Source: Ailurus styani (taxonomy: Eukaryota; Chordata; Mammalia; Carnivora; Ailuridae). From it: a DNA stretch of 64,000 bases. Position 1 is the first letter of the stretch. Each line of letters starts with the position of its first letter. The DNA lies in assembly GCA_002007465.1 (NCBI GenBank), contig LNAC01000680.1, positions 86,726-150,725 on the forward strand, given 5' to 3'. The position numbers were made by a program, and so were the translations under genes. Shown piece by piece: positions 10,640 through 21,529 of the stretch. The notes below the pieces were generated by a model. It did not search any database, had not been told where the DNA came from, and saw only the letters and a program-made list of their open reading frames with translations.

Positions 10640-11290
10640 AAATATCAGTTATTTGCAGAATGTCCCTCACTTAGATCACTCTGATATTTTCTCATGATTA
10701 GATTCAGGTTCTCTTTGGCAAGAATACCATAGAAGCGATGATGTGTTCTTCACAGCACATGTTTTCAATTTGTCCCATTAATGGTGCTATTAACTCCAAT
10801 ACTTAATTAAGGTGGTGTCTGCCAAGCTTCTCCACTATCAAGTTACTCTTCTTTCCTTTATAATTAATAAGTATTTGTGAGGATGTACTTTGAGACTACC
10901 TACATAGACTGTTTCTCATCAAACTTCCAATTTATTAACTTATTTATTCGTACTCTTTCATGCAGTGTGTTTAGCCTGTTACTCTCTTATTTATTTTCAT
11001 GTCCAGACTGTCCCAGATGCGGTCAGTGGGTGTCCTGGTTTCTGTGCCCACTTGACATTGCCTCATCATTCTTTGAACATTGCCTTCCTTTCCCGCACAA
11101 CAAGGTGTCCAGGTTCATCTTCTACTTGTCTTGATTTGGTCCTGGAATTAGGCATTTCTCCAAAAATCTGTAGTTCCACTTAGTGGAAAAGTATTTCTCG
11201 AAACCAAGAGCTGAGCACCAAGTGTGCACCCTGTTGCTGCTATTCTGTCTCTGCTCTCAGGCTCCCTCAGTGGACAGAGCTGTGGACACA
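10640..11290. mobile_element. L1M-type UTR fragment
   Basis: Landmarks such as 'ttttctcatgattagattcaggttc', 'aaggtggtgtctgccaagcttctccac', 'ataattaataagtatttgtgagg' and 'ctccctcagtggacagagct' match an old L1M untranslated region. The same family recurs at 19405-20112. I have not assigned the strand. Confidence 0.6.
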
Positions 11291-11410
11291 AGTACATACC
11301 GACACTTAGACACATAGCCACACCCAGAAGCGTGTCCACACACGCAGACACATACATGCATACACATGCGTAGACACGTATACATACAGGTACATATAAG
11401 CATGCCGATG
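11283..11410. repeat. Low-complexity ACAC/ACATAC-rich tract
   Basis: Degenerate 'gacacatacatgcatacacatgc' type sequence. The 89-residue cysteine/valine-rich minus frame (11148-11417) is produced by it. Confidence 0.8.
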
Positions 11411-11782
11411 CTTGCATCGCCGTTTTTTTTTCAATGCGCTAAGCTGATTCAATAATTCATCTCAAAGAGGAAATGTCTGACCAGAACATCTTGAAAATGA
11501 ATACAAATTGGCTTATTGGCTATCAAAACAGATAGCGGAGCCATAATAATTAAAACGGAGAGGTGTTGGCATATATGGATAAATAGATCAATGTAATAAA
11601 ATACGGAGCTTAGGAACAAACCCGTACTTATGCAAATTTTGTGCTGCTCAGTGAGGGAAAGTGTGGATTACTTGCTGTGGGAACAACTCGTTCTCTATTG
11701 GAAAGGCTAACTCTTATCTCTCTGCAGTCATTAAAACAAATTCCATGTGCAATAAAAGGCACACATTAAAAGAAAGAAGAAA
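11411..11782. other. Unassigned non-coding DNA
   Basis: No recognised repeat or exon. Confidence 0.4.
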
Positions 11783-11984
11783 GGGACACCTGGGTGGCTC
11801 AGTCCCTAAGCGGCTCCCTTCGGCTCAGGTCATGATCCCAGGGTCCTGGGATGAAGCCCCGCATCGGCTCCCTGCTCAGCAGGAAGCCTGCTTCTCCCTC
11901 TCCCTCTCCCTCTGCTTGTGTTCCCTCTCTTGCTGTGTCTCTCTCTGTCAAGTAAATCAATAAAATCTAAAAAAAAAAAAAAAA
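11783..11984 (+). mobile_element. Can-SINE (first of a tandem pair)
   Basis: Head 'gggacacctgggtggctcag', B-box region 'gggtcctgggatgaagcccc', CTCCCTCTC-rich body, 'aagtaaatcaataaaatc' and 16-A tail. A second SINE begins 17 bp after the tail. Confidence 0.93.
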
Positions 11985-12001
11985 GAAAGAAAGCATAAAG
12001 A

Positions 12002-12206
12002 TGGGCGCCTGGGTGGCTCAGTGGGTTAAAGCCGCTGCCTTCGGCTCAGGTCATGATCCCAGGGTCCTGGGATCGAGGCCCACATCGNNNNNNNNNNNNN
12101 NNNNNNNNNNNNNNNNNNNNNNNNNNNNNNNNNNNNNNNNNNNNNNNNNNNNNNNNNNNNNNNNNNNNNNNNNNNNNNNNNNNNNNNNNNNAAAAAAAAA
12201 AAAAAA
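12002..12206 (+). mobile_element. Can-SINE, young mustelid-type, containing an assembly gap
   Basis: 'gggcgcctgggtggctcagtgggttaaagcc' type head to 12087, then N, then a 15-A tail. The flanks GAAAGAAAGCATAAAGAT (11985-12002 and 12207-12224) form a perfect 18-bp target duplication. Frames drawn across the N run are meaningless. Confidence 0.9.
12088..12191. other. Assembly gap (104 N)
   Basis: N run lying entirely inside a Can-SINE. Its length is close to the missing part of a standard element (end of head, CT body, AAATAAA). Confidence 0.99.
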
Positions 12207-12453
12207 GAAAGAAAGCATAAAGATGCTAGAAAAAAGCATAGGACTATTTCTACAGAATCAGGGCAGGGCAGAATCTTTGAGCAATAGTAACAGCAATACT
12301 GATTAAAACCAAACAAGCAAAATAAGCAAACAAAAAGACAAAATCTGTAATGAAGACATTGGTGAATTTGACCGCAAAAGATTTAAAACTGTCCAACAAA
12401 AGATATCAGAAAACAATTTAATAGACAAGGGACTGTTTAGAAGAAACATCTGC

Positions 12454-12655
12454 AGGGCGCCTGGGTGGCTCAGAGTCGTTAAGCCTCTACCTTCCACTCA
12501 GGTCGTGATCCCAGGATCCTGGGATCAAGCCCTGCGTTGGGCTCTCTGCTCAGCGGGAAGCCTGCTTCTCCCTCTCCCACTCCCCCTGGTTGTGTTCCCT
12601 CTCTCCCTGTGTCTCTCTCTGGAAAATAAATAAATAAAATCTTTAAAAAAAAAGA
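12454..12655 (+). mobile_element. Can-SINE, older subfamily
   Basis: 'gggcgcctgggtggctcagag' head with a small deletion, B-box region 'gggatcaagccctg', body and AAATAAATAAAATC(A)n. ATCTGC words flank both ends. Confidence 0.93.
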
Positions 12656-12999
12656 CAAAAAAAATCTGCCAAATATACTCTGGGAACGTACACATAGAAC
12701 TAATCCTAGTGTCCCGCAAATGGAAGGGGGATTGGTTTTAGAGGAAGGATGGAAGATCAAGGGAAACGTCACTTTATTTGTATTCTTTGACTTTTTAAAA
12801 ATGATGATAATGTACTAATATAGTACTGGGGTAATTAAAAATAAATTGTGAAATCGATCATTTTAAAAGAGAAATGATTTTAGGTTAGAAGAAATAGTTT
12901 ATGCAAATCGTAGAGCGCAGACCTGGCATGTAATGAAATGCCAGCTATCGTGATTCTGTTTTTAGGTATGTGATTTTTGATAAAATCCGTTCCCCAGGA
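12656..12999. other. Unassigned AT-rich DNA
   Basis: No recognised repeat or exon. Confidence 0.4.
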
Positions 13000-13132
13000 G
13001 GCAAGATTCCAGGTTCCTGGCTTTGTCATCAACTTGCATGATCCTTGCTGTATCTGATTCCCAGCTGCTCCTCTGGAAGATGAAGGGGTCAGACTAATGT
13101 CTCTCCCAACATTAAAATTCTGTGATCAGACC
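13000..13132 (+). mobile_element. MIR-family fragment (MIR3-like 3' end)
   Basis: 'tcctctggaagatgaaggggtcagactaatg' and 'ctctcccaacattaaaattctgtgatc' resemble the 3' part of MIR3-type SINEs. Confidence 0.55.
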
Positions 13133-13161
13133 ATTTTACAAAAATCCTCGCAAATGGGTTT

Positions 13162-13992
13162 TGCATTAGTTTTCTACTGCTGTGTAACAAATTGTCACAA
13201 ACTAATAGGACACATTTACTGACTCACAGTTTGTGTGGGTCTAGAGTAGAGGCTCGGCTGACCTGGGTCCTCTGCACAAAGTCTCAGCAAGCTACAGTCA
13301 AGGTGGGGCCAGGTCGAATTTTCACTTGGAGGCTTAACAACCGGGAAAGGACCCCCATCCACTCCCAGTCAGGCTGTTGGCACAGTTTATTTCCCTGTGG
13401 CTGTGTGATGGAGGACCCAGCTCCTAAAAGGCCATTGCCTGGAGTCGGTCCTCAAACCCAGAGGCAGCCTGAAGTTTCTTAGGCAGTTCACACTCACCAT
13501 CGGTAACTCACACTCACCATAGGTAATTCACACTTACTGCAGGCAGTTCACATTCACCAAGGAAGTTCACACTCACCATTAGGAACTCACACTCACCATC
13601 AGGAGCTCACACTCACCACAGGCAGTTCACACTCACCATGGGCAGTTCACACTCACCATTGGGAGCTCACATGCAACATAGGCAGTTCACATGTAGATGT
13701 TTGCTTCTTCAAGGCCATAATCTCTTACTCCAGTGCATGCTAGCCAGAGAGTGTCTCTCTCTCTCTCTCCCACACAAACACACACACCAAAATCACAGGA
13801 ATGATGTTGATCATTGTTGCCACGTAATGTAATTTTTCAGGGAGTGACATCACTTTCTCAGCCACATTCCATTGGCTAGAAACAAGTCACAAGTCACCCC
13901 TGCCCACCCATCCACTGGGGAGGCATTTTTTCCACCCAGCAACACCAGGGACTGGGGATCATGGAGATCATCTTAAAATTCTGCCTGTCACA
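13162..13992 (-). mobile_element. MaLR (MLT1-like) LTR enlarged by a minisatellite
   Basis: Plus strand opens 'tgcattagttttctactgctgtgtaac' and closes 'gatcatcttaaaattctgcctgtcaca', the TG...CA ends of a reversed MLT1-type LTR. Inner landmarks: 'ttggaggcttaacaaccggg', 'gggagtgacatcactttc', 'ccattggctagaaacaagtcac'. It is about 830 bp long because of the repeat array at 13481-13693. Confidence 0.7.
13481..13693. repeat. Minisatellite, about 11 x 20 bp
   Basis: Degenerate tandem copies of a unit like GGCAGTTCACACTCACCAT, with variants GGTAACTC, GGAGCTC and GGAACTC at the start of units. Unit length drifts between 19 and 21 bp. Confidence 0.95.
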
Positions 13993-15345
13993 ACATCTCT
14001 ATGTTGCAATTATTAAAAAACAATCTTCTGTCTTTCCACTGATAACATTATTTAGACATTGCAATGGGGGGAGGGGAACAAAAGGGATTTATCAGGAAGT
14101 TAGAATTTCATTTTCAAAATGGAGTTTTGAAGCAAAAATGACAAAGCCTAACTGCAGGAGTTTTTATTTATGATTCAGAGCCTACTATATACACCAATTT
14201 TAAATCGTCCCTTCAAGCCATAGAATACTGACAAATACATATTTAAAGAGTGTGTGAAATTGAATCACCTCTAGACAATTATTTTGAAAAATTAATTCCT
14301 GCTTGATTATTTAAAAAAAAAAAAGCAAGTCCATCATTTGGATTCCATTTCTCTCCATAATTTTTTTGTAAAATTTTATTAAAAATTGAGGCTCTGGGTG
14401 TCTCTGGCATGCTTGGAGGGCAAAGCTAAGATTGAAGGATCAAATTTAAAAAAGACTCCCCTTTGAAATGTGCACTTAGGCTTCAATCATTTGCATGAAG
14501 TCAAGTGAAGCAAGGAGGATAAGAATTAACCTGATATCCTTCCAAAAACCACGGAAATGTGGACCAAGAAGCGGACTCAGATAATAATGATGGGATGAGA
14601 GAAAGAAGAAGAGAGGAGAAGTGGTCTTTCCATGGACACCGCGGGTGAGGATTGAGTGGGACTTCCACTGTGATCATTAGGGTCTCTCCATCGGGGGGGC
14701 TGGGTCTGCAGTGCTGGAATGTAAGTTTGCACCCCATCTGGACAGATGGGGGGTCTTCCCATCCCAAGATGACTGCGGCCCAGTTAAGAGAGCGAAAAAC
14801 AAATCTGCAAGGGCTTTCATAAGCTGGTCTAGTGAAAGGTTTGTGGGGGACGGGGAAGTTTGGCTGTTCTTTTTTGCCCCTCAGCAAATGGATGATTTGC
14901 CACAACAGTTCAAACAAATGTTTCTGTTAGAGAGCCACTTCCCAGGCAAATAAACATCAACGCATGCAAACAGGAAGGGTGTAAAGACAGGGCGAAATGA
15001 GCTACTTTCCAGCTAATGTTGCCAGTGAAGTTGAGACGTCTCCAGGTGTGGAAGTTTTCTAAAGCAACTGACTTCAGGGTGGATTTTGTTGGTCCCTCAC
15101 AGTGTTTCCGAAAAAGAGTTTTGCTTTTAAGTTAAGTGCCATCATTAATAATAAGAACATTTCATTTAACATCTGGATTCCTGGCTTCTCCTGAAAAACA
15201 AAACAAAACAAAACAAAACAACTGGAACATATGTTGACATTAGGCTCACATTCCTGCCTAAATGGCATCGGCTGATGGAACTGGGTAGTGGTTGTTCTCT
15301 CTAGTTCACCAAGACTCCACTGCTCCCTGCTGTCTCACACCTAGC
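13993..15345. other. Unassigned DNA with a possible conserved element
   Basis: No repeat recognised over 1.35 kb. The segment 14760-14990 is well-mixed, unique-looking sequence of the kind often conserved between mammals. The 138-residue minus frame at 14501-14917 has no recognisable domain. Confidence 0.4.
15193..15221. repeat. (AAAAC)n microsatellite
   Basis: Five near-perfect AAAAC units. Confidence 0.95.
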
Positions 15346-15362
15346 CTTCTTCATTCATTTCT

Positions 15363-15564
15363 TTCTCTCTTTTTTAAAGATTCTATTTATTTATTTGACA
15401 GAGAGAAACACAGCGAGAGAGGGACACACAAGCAGGGGGAGAGGGAGAGGGAGAAGCAGGCTTCCCGCAGAGCAGAGAGCCTGATGCGGGGCTCCATCCC
15501 AGGACCCCGGGATCATGACCTGAGCTGAAGGCAGACACTTAACGACTGAGCCACCCAGGTGCCC
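15363..15564 (-). mobile_element. Can-SINE with 17-bp target duplication
   Basis: Reverse orientation: T-rich start, 'attctatttatttatttgacag', 'gcaggcttcccgcagagcag', closing 'gagccacccaggtgcc'. The 17-bp flanks at 15346-15362 and 15565-15581 are identical. Confidence 0.96.
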
Positions 15565-15654
15565 CTTCTTCATTCATTTCTCTTTACCCCCTGATCTCGA
15601 TGGAAATTTGAGTTTGCAGCTCTTTGTTGGATGCATAGCTAAGCTTTTCAACGT

Positions 15655-15765
15655 GGAGAGCATCAACTCCAACCCTCCGATTTTATGAATGGGGGACATG
15701 AGGCAATCACACAGTTAGGTAGAGGTTGAACTGAATTAGATCCCCAGTCTCCTGACCTCTTCTTC
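15655..15765 (-). mobile_element. MIR-family fragment
   Basis: 'actccaaccctccgattttatgaatggggg', 'caatcacacagttaggtag' and 'cccagtctcctgacctctt' match the reversed MIR/MIR3 pattern (CCCATTTTACAGATGAGG, CACACAGCTAG, TCTTCTGACTCC). Confidence 0.6.
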
Positions 15766-16135
15766 CCCCAACTTTACTGAGGTGTAATTGATGTGTTACA
15801 TTGTATAAGCTTAAGGTGAGCAATGTGTTGACTTGGTACTCACGTATCACAATACGATTACTACCCTAGCCTCACTGATGCCTGCATCACATCTCATAAC
15901 TACCATTTCTTTGTAGTGAGACCATGTAAGACCTGCTCTCTTAGCAACTTTTAAGTATAGAGTACAGTATTGTTAACTATAATCACAGCGCTGTGCATTA
16001 GATCCTCAGAACTTACACATTTTTAACTGGAAGCTTGTACTCTTCGACTTCTAAGCCGTTTCTCCTTCTGCTGTGACCCTGCCTCTATTTGTCCATGTTC
16101 ATTACCAGGAGTTGAAAATCTTTACATTTCTCTTC
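15766..16135. mobile_element. L1M-type UTR fragment
   Basis: 'ctttactgaggtgtaattgatgtg', 'ctctcttagcaacttttaag', 'cagtattgttaactataatcac' and 'taactggaagcttgtactc' are hallmarks of an L1M untranslated region. Confidence 0.65.
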
Positions 16136-16158
16136 CAGCTATGTGACTGAAATGTATT

Positions 16159-16336
16159 TTTTAAAAGATTTTATTTATTTATTTGAGTGAGAGAGAGCAT
16201 GAGAGGGGAGAGGGTCAGAGGGAGAAGCAGACTCCCTGCTGAGCAGGGAGCCTGACGTGGGACTCGATTTTGGAACTCCAAGATCATGACCTGAGCCAAA
16301 GGCTGTCGCTTAACCAACTGAGCCACCCAGGAGCCC
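16159..16336 (-). mobile_element. Can-SINE with 17-bp target duplication
   Basis: 'aaaagattttatttatttatttgagtg', 'gcagactccctgctgagcag', closing 'gagccacccaggagccc'. Flanks 16142-16158 and 16337-16353 differ at one base. Confidence 0.95.
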
Positions 16337-16353
16337 TGTGACTAAAATGTATT

Positions 16354-16760
16354 AACGAATTTTCTTCTTTTTTTGAGAAACCTTAATTGCTTGGCATCTG
16401 TCTTAGCAGAAAGTCGGCTCTGAGGCTTTTCAGTTACCTCTAATTGGAATTCATGATTTAGGGCAGTATGGCCCACATAGAGAAGGGCAGGTCATCCACT
16501 GGGACCTAGCACATGAACTTCTAAGTATCATTTTGATCTAAAATAATAAGAAAGAAATTCTGTATTGCTAACACTTCCTATTCCAGTTGGCAATAGTTAT
16601 TCCTCTGACTGTGAGATAGTCTTGGGTTTCTTAGGATGTTGGAGACATCCAGAGGGAAGAGGTGGCATTTTCCAGTGCTGAGGGGTTGACAGCAGCCTGT
16701 TTTCACCCATTCATTTACTTCTGTGATGTGTGAAGGTAAGTAACAGAAGCGGGGGAAAGT
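16354..16760. other. Unassigned non-coding DNA
   Basis: Nothing recognised except a decayed local duplication of GTAACA(G/A)AAGCGGGG at 16739-16773. Confidence 0.4.
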
Positions 16761-16769
16761 AACAAAAGC

Positions 16770-16959
16770 GGGGCACCTGGGTGGCTCAGTCGGTTAAGTG
16801 TCTGCCTTCAGTTCAGGTCATGATTCCGGGGTCCTGGGATTGAGCTCTGCATCGGGCTCCTTGTTCAGTGGGAAGCCTGCTTCTCCCTCTTCCTGTGTAC
16901 TTTCTCTTGCTATCCCTCTCTGTGCCAAATAAATACATAAAATCTTAAAAAAAAAAAGC
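16770..16959 (+). mobile_element. Can-SINE, older subfamily
   Basis: 'ggggcacctgggtggctcag' head, B-box region 'gggattgagctctgc', short CT body, 'aaataaatacataaaatc' and poly(A). AACAAAAGC flanks at 16761-16769 and 16960-16968 are identical. Confidence 0.94.
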
Positions 16960-16968
16960 AACAAAAGC

Positions 16969-19269
16969 TACTTAGAAATTATTTGGGTGTACTATCCATT
17001 CTTGGACAACTTTTCAATTTCCCCCCATATTTTTTGCAATATCCTTCATGTTGGCCATGGAAGTCATTAGAGCAGGACTTGAGATGGGTTTTTAGGTTTG
17101 GGAGGAGCTAGGAACTTTTCTCTTTCTCACTTCCCCAAAGCGAATCATCTCATGTTGGAGGGTCTAGACTTTGAGATCTATGCCAGGCCCCCTTTCCCGG
17201 AGTTGGTGGGGACCACGGTCTCTAACTGGGAAAGCCTCAGTGCTGGAGAACCGTCTTGTTGCAGGCTAGCAGCTGGCTAGAGACCTCTTAAAATGTGAGC
17301 TCCAGTGAGAACTTGCCTGACTCTGTGGGAGAAGGGAAGCCTCATCCAATGGCCTTCCAAGGGGCTGCCTGTGTAAAAGAGATGGCTGAAGGACACCAAT
17401 TTGCCATCAACTGCCCCTATCAATTTGTGGAACCCAGGACAATTGCACAAAGGAGCCCACTTGCTATATGTCTAAATATAAAAAATTTTAATCAAATGTG
17501 TTCTAGCCCCCTGCTTTTGCAAATATGTCTTCATGCTGACCTAGAGTGCCTGGTTCAGGGACTCAGCTTTAGAATTCTTGGACTTCTCCATGTTCTGGTT
17601 GGAATATCACCCAACCCCTAGCCCACCTTCCTCTTCTTTCTACCTCCAGCTCCATCCTACCATGAGGGGCTCTGTGCACACATGTTTGCACTTGCCAGCC
17701 AATGTGTCCAAGCTCTGTCCCACCCTCTTGGCCCCCCTGGGACTGCAGGGTGTGTGCCTTGGTGAGGCAGTCGGCTCTGGGGAGGACACCTGTGGGATAG
17801 AAACTCAGACAGCGCTAGGGTGCATGGTCTGGGAGACAGAGTATGGACTTAGGGTGCACACATCCCCTTAGGCTCGCTGACTGCTCCCCCATGGAGAGGG
17901 CACAGCCAAAGGAGGACCACATGGGGGCTTTGTGGCCACTCTAGTTTAGTTGAATCAACTCTTCCTAAATGGCAATGGACAAGTGGCCAAATAGATTCCT
18001 TAGGGAAGCAGATAAGAGGAATAAGTCAAGCACAGGAAGAGGGCAGAGTTCACATTCCTCCCCCTCAAAGAACTTGGTCAACCACATACTTAATCCAGGC
18101 CTTTAAGGTAAAGGTGGCAGTTAAAAAAGGAAAGAAAAAAGGATTGTTTTTAAAAGAAAATTCGCCAATGGAGAAAACATTTTGAAAACAGATGTTTGGA
18201 AATATTCTCGTAAGGGATTCTTGCTGACATATTTACATTATTCAAAGTGATGTATGTCTCTTATAGAAATGCTCAAAACTGCACATACTTCAAAGACCTG
18301 GAAACAAGATTTTCTAATATAATTAAAATCACCACAAACTAGCATTTCAGTGGAACTTAAATTCATGTGTTAAAAGTGTAAAAATTCAATATTTTTTGAT
18401 TACTTTTCAAGAGCAATAACTTCACCTTGGGAAAGATAGAGGTAACCAGACAAATTTTGATAAAAACCTTTGCAAAACCGGTGTGTGAAATTGAAAGATG
18501 AAAAGAATCTTTTTAGAAATAACTACAGCGTGTTGGAAGACATCCTTAGGTTACTTTCTCATTTAGGACAGGCTTTCAAGTGTTGATATACACTGTACCC
18601 TATAATTATAAATCAAGAATTTAAAAATAATGACAGCTATTTAATCACATTGTTTTCCATTTCAAGTAGTAATAATTTGTCATTGAAGAATTTTTTCAAA
18701 ATAGTTATTGTCATCACTTCTTTACATTTTTTATATACTTTACCATTCACAGAATATGCCAATATAGTAGTATATGAATATAATGTCTAAGTGAAAAAAT
18801 AAATAAGGGGGGAGCAGTTTCAAAATATTTCGCCCGATCAGAAGTTTGGAGACCACGGATTGAGGGTAGAATATGATCCAGGATAAGACCAAATGGGGCC
18901 TCTTTGCCATCGACACTTTGGTAGGTTAGTCTGAGAGTGGCTGCTTTCTTCTTTTCCCTCTTGGACCTTTTCAAATAAATGATGCCATCTGCTTCTGGGG
19001 GAGGAGGAGGCGGGGTGGTTAGTCCAGTGTATTCGGCACTCAGGAGCCTCTGGTTTCTATTTCATAATCGGAGTGATGCAGGCAGCCAGAAGGCACATTT
19101 TGCTTTTGTTTAAACGCTTCCTTTTTGAGGACTGATGTGAGGAATCCTGTTCACTCAGTCACAAACAGAGAAGTCAGTGCTGAGTGCAGGAGACAGCAAA
19201 AGCCACCAAGCCGTGGTGGGCACGTTGGTGCTGTGTGAGCAAGTGTTTGATAGCAGGTGTAAAGGAGCT
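16969..19269. other. Unassigned DNA, AT-rich at 18120-18800
   Basis: The longest stretch (2.3 kb) without a repeat I can name. Small plus frames at 17098-17871 are in inconsistent phases with no domain. The region 18160-18760 is AT-rich, lacks simple repeats, and could hold conserved non-coding sequence. Confidence 0.4.
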
Positions 19270-19350
19270 AGCAGTAAGAATCGCTCGCATTTATAGAACG
19301 CTTGCCTGGCATTGCATTGGGGACTTTATGTGCGGTCACTCCACATACCA
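19270..19350 (-). mobile_element. MIR fragment
   Basis: 'tcgcatttatagaacgcttgcctggcattgc' and 'ggactttatgtgcggtcactcc' follow reversed MIR (ACATTTATTGAGCGCTTACTATG). Confidence 0.5.
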
Positions 19351-19404
19351 TCTCTCTATGGAAAGAACTATTATGCACTCTAAAATTAAATTTTGCATTT
19401 TGAA

Positions 19405-20112
19405 ATAATGTCGGACTTTTGGAAAAATTGCAGAAATGGTATAGAGAGTTCCCGCATACTCTTCACCCAGCTTCCCTTAATGGTAACAATTTTCTTAAGG
19501 TTAACAATTTACATACAATAGTACAGTATCAATCTCTAATCTCAAGAAACTAACATTGGTGCAATGGTAGTAACTAACTGCAGACCTTATTCAAATTTTG
19601 CCAGCGTTCCCACTCTCGTCCTTCTTCTGTCCCCAGATGCAATCTGGAAAGCCACACAGCACTGGATGTTTTGTTTCTTCATCTCCTCCAATCTGTGACA
19701 CTTTCTCCATCTTTTTTGTTTTTCATGGCTCTGACACTTGTAGTAAGTAGTGGTCAGTTTTGTCTTTCCTTCTGGGTTAGTTCTGATGTTTTCTCATGAT
19801 CAGATCAAGGTTGTGGATTTTTGGCAAGAACGCTACAGAAGTCCTTTGCATCCTCAGGGCACCTTATCAGGGACTCCACGATGTTGAGAGATCTTATTAC
19901 TGACAATGTTAACCTTGATCACGGGTCAAGGTGGTGTCTGCTGGGCTTCTCCACTGCAAAGTTAAAAGTTTCCCCTTTGTAATTAATAAAGAGCTTGGAG
20001 GTGATACTTGGAAGCTACGCAAGTATCTTATTTCTCTGCAAACATTTGTGGGTTAGCATTCGTGGGTGCATCTTGCCTGCAACAGTTATTATTGCGGTGT
20101 TTGCCAAATGGG
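19405..20112. mobile_element. L1M-type UTR fragment
   Basis: Same family as 10640-11290 with more 5' sequence: 'tatcaatctctaatctcaagaaactaacattggtgcaat', 'gatgttttctcatgatcagatcaagg', 'gtcaaggtggtgtctgctgggcttctccac', 'gtgtttgccaaatggg'. Confidence 0.6.
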
Positions 20113-20114
20113 AT

Positions 20115-20182
20115 TCTTCCTCATTTCACACACGAGGCAAACAAGGCTCAGGGAGCTGACTTGCCCAAGGCTACAAAAACCA
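20115..20182 (-). mobile_element. MIR fragment
   Basis: 'cctcatttcacacacgaggcaaacaaggctcagggagctgacttgcccaagg' is the reversed MIR core (CATTTTACAGATGAGGAAACTGAGG...ACTTGCCCAAGG). Confidence 0.65.
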
Positions 20183-20610
20183 TGACCCTCCTCTGCTCAG
20201 AATCCTGCCACAGCCTCCATCTCACTCAGGGGGAAAGCCAAAGTCTTGACAAGAGTCCCGTAGACCCCCAATCTGGCCCCCGTGAGGGCCCCAACTTTAT
20301 TCATACCCCACTCTCTCCCTCCCGCACTTTCTCTAGGCCACAGTGGCTTTCTTGCTGTTCCTTGAAAATGCCGCCAAGTCTGAACTTTTGCGCTGGCCAC
20401 TCCCACAGCCTGGAACACCCTCAACCTCACCCCCCAATATGTATGCATGTATGCAAATGAATGTCATCTATTGCCTATCAACCCTCCCAGTTCTAATCTC
20501 CATGAGGACCGGGAGCCCTTGTATTTTGATTACTGCTATATCCCCAGTGTCTAAGTTAGTGCTGAGACATAGTAGACTCTCAGTAAACAGCTGCTGAGTG
20601 AATGAGTAAG
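20183..20610 (+). mobile_element. L2 LINE 3' end, well preserved
   Basis: Runs from 'tgccacagcctccatctcactcagg' through 'ctggccactcccacagcctggaacacc', 'tctaatctccatgaggaccggg', 'atatccccagtgtctaagttagtgctgagacatagtag' to 'gctgagtgaatgag'. The 150-residue plus frame at 20008-20460 is an L2-tail artefact. Confidence 0.82.
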
Positions 20611-20878
20611 CTTTGGAACATGAATGGAGAATCCAAGTGTATTCTGTTCACAGGCAACAGAAAAACGCAACCCAGACTGAATTCTCTCCAAAGGGAGATT
20701 AGAAGCACTCCTAACTCCTAGACTGCAGGTGAGGCAGTGAGCTGCCTTTAGGACTCTGGCCTCATTTCTCTGTGATCCTCTCAAGTTGTTGGGATCTTCT
20801 GCATGTTGACTCATTCTTGGACGGCTGCCCCAAGAATCTCTAAAATCATCCCTTTCTTTCTTCAGCTTGATATTTTCT

Positions 20879-21095
20879 TTTTCTTTTCTTTTTTTTAAAA
20901 GACTTTATTTATTTGACACAGAGAGAGAGATTACAAGTAGGCAGAGAGGCAGGCAGAGAGAGAGGAGAGAGGAGAGAGGAGGAAGCAGGCTCCCCGCTGA
21001 GCAGAGAGCCCAATGTGGGCCTCGATCCCAGGACCATGGGATCATGACCTGAGCCGAAGGCAGAGGCTTTAACCCACTGAACCACCCAGGCGCCC
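20879..21095 (-). mobile_element. Can-SINE, young mustelid-type, perfect 20-bp target duplication
   Basis: Reverse orientation with 'gagattacaagtaggcagagagg' and 'ggctttaacccactgaaccacccaggcgccc'. The 20-bp flanks at 20859-20878 and 21096-21115 are identical, so insertion is recent. Confidence 0.97.
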
Positions 21096-21115
21096 TCTTC
21101 AGCTTGATATTTTCT

Positions 21116-21529
21116 ACTGAAGGCTTTACTCTCAGGAGAATCCTCCCTGTGTCATCGCCCCAGGGCCCCTGCAGGCTTATCTCATCCTCACATCAAGTGC
21201 TTCCAATGGAAAGAGAGGATGGACTTCGGACTTCTCTTTCTCAAGATTTCCAATGAAATTCTGTGGTTGAGTCTCACTGGCTTAGGTTGCATCAAATGTC
21301 CATTCTCAAACCAATGACTGTGGACAGAGGGAGCAAATTCTCTGTTTGACCAGGCTTGTGTGTTGTGCTCCCTCTTGGTACTGGGTACATCCACCAGAAT
21401 CCTTGGACTAGTTTTGGTGAAAGGGGTTTGGAAGGAAAACTGCAGTTTCTAGAGGAAAGGGGATGTATGCCTGCTGGGAAAAACTATTACCATTCGGCAC
21501 ATCAAATTGTATACACTGTGTCTGGTCAC
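21116..21529. other. Unassigned non-coding DNA
   Basis: No recognised repeat or exon. Confidence 0.4.

Noticed and set aside
12001..12316. Frames running through the N gap
   Set aside because: They consist of unknown residues and SINE sequence.
13481..13693. CRISPR-like array of 20-bp repeats
   Set aside because: Units abut without spacers and the genome is mammalian; it is a minisatellite.
14501..14917. 138-residue minus frame
   Set aside because: No recognisable domain, no splice-site support, and other phases are similarly open nearby.
20008..20460. 150-residue plus frame
   Set aside because: Lies mostly in an L2 3' end, which is naturally poor in stops, and starts in L1M sequence.
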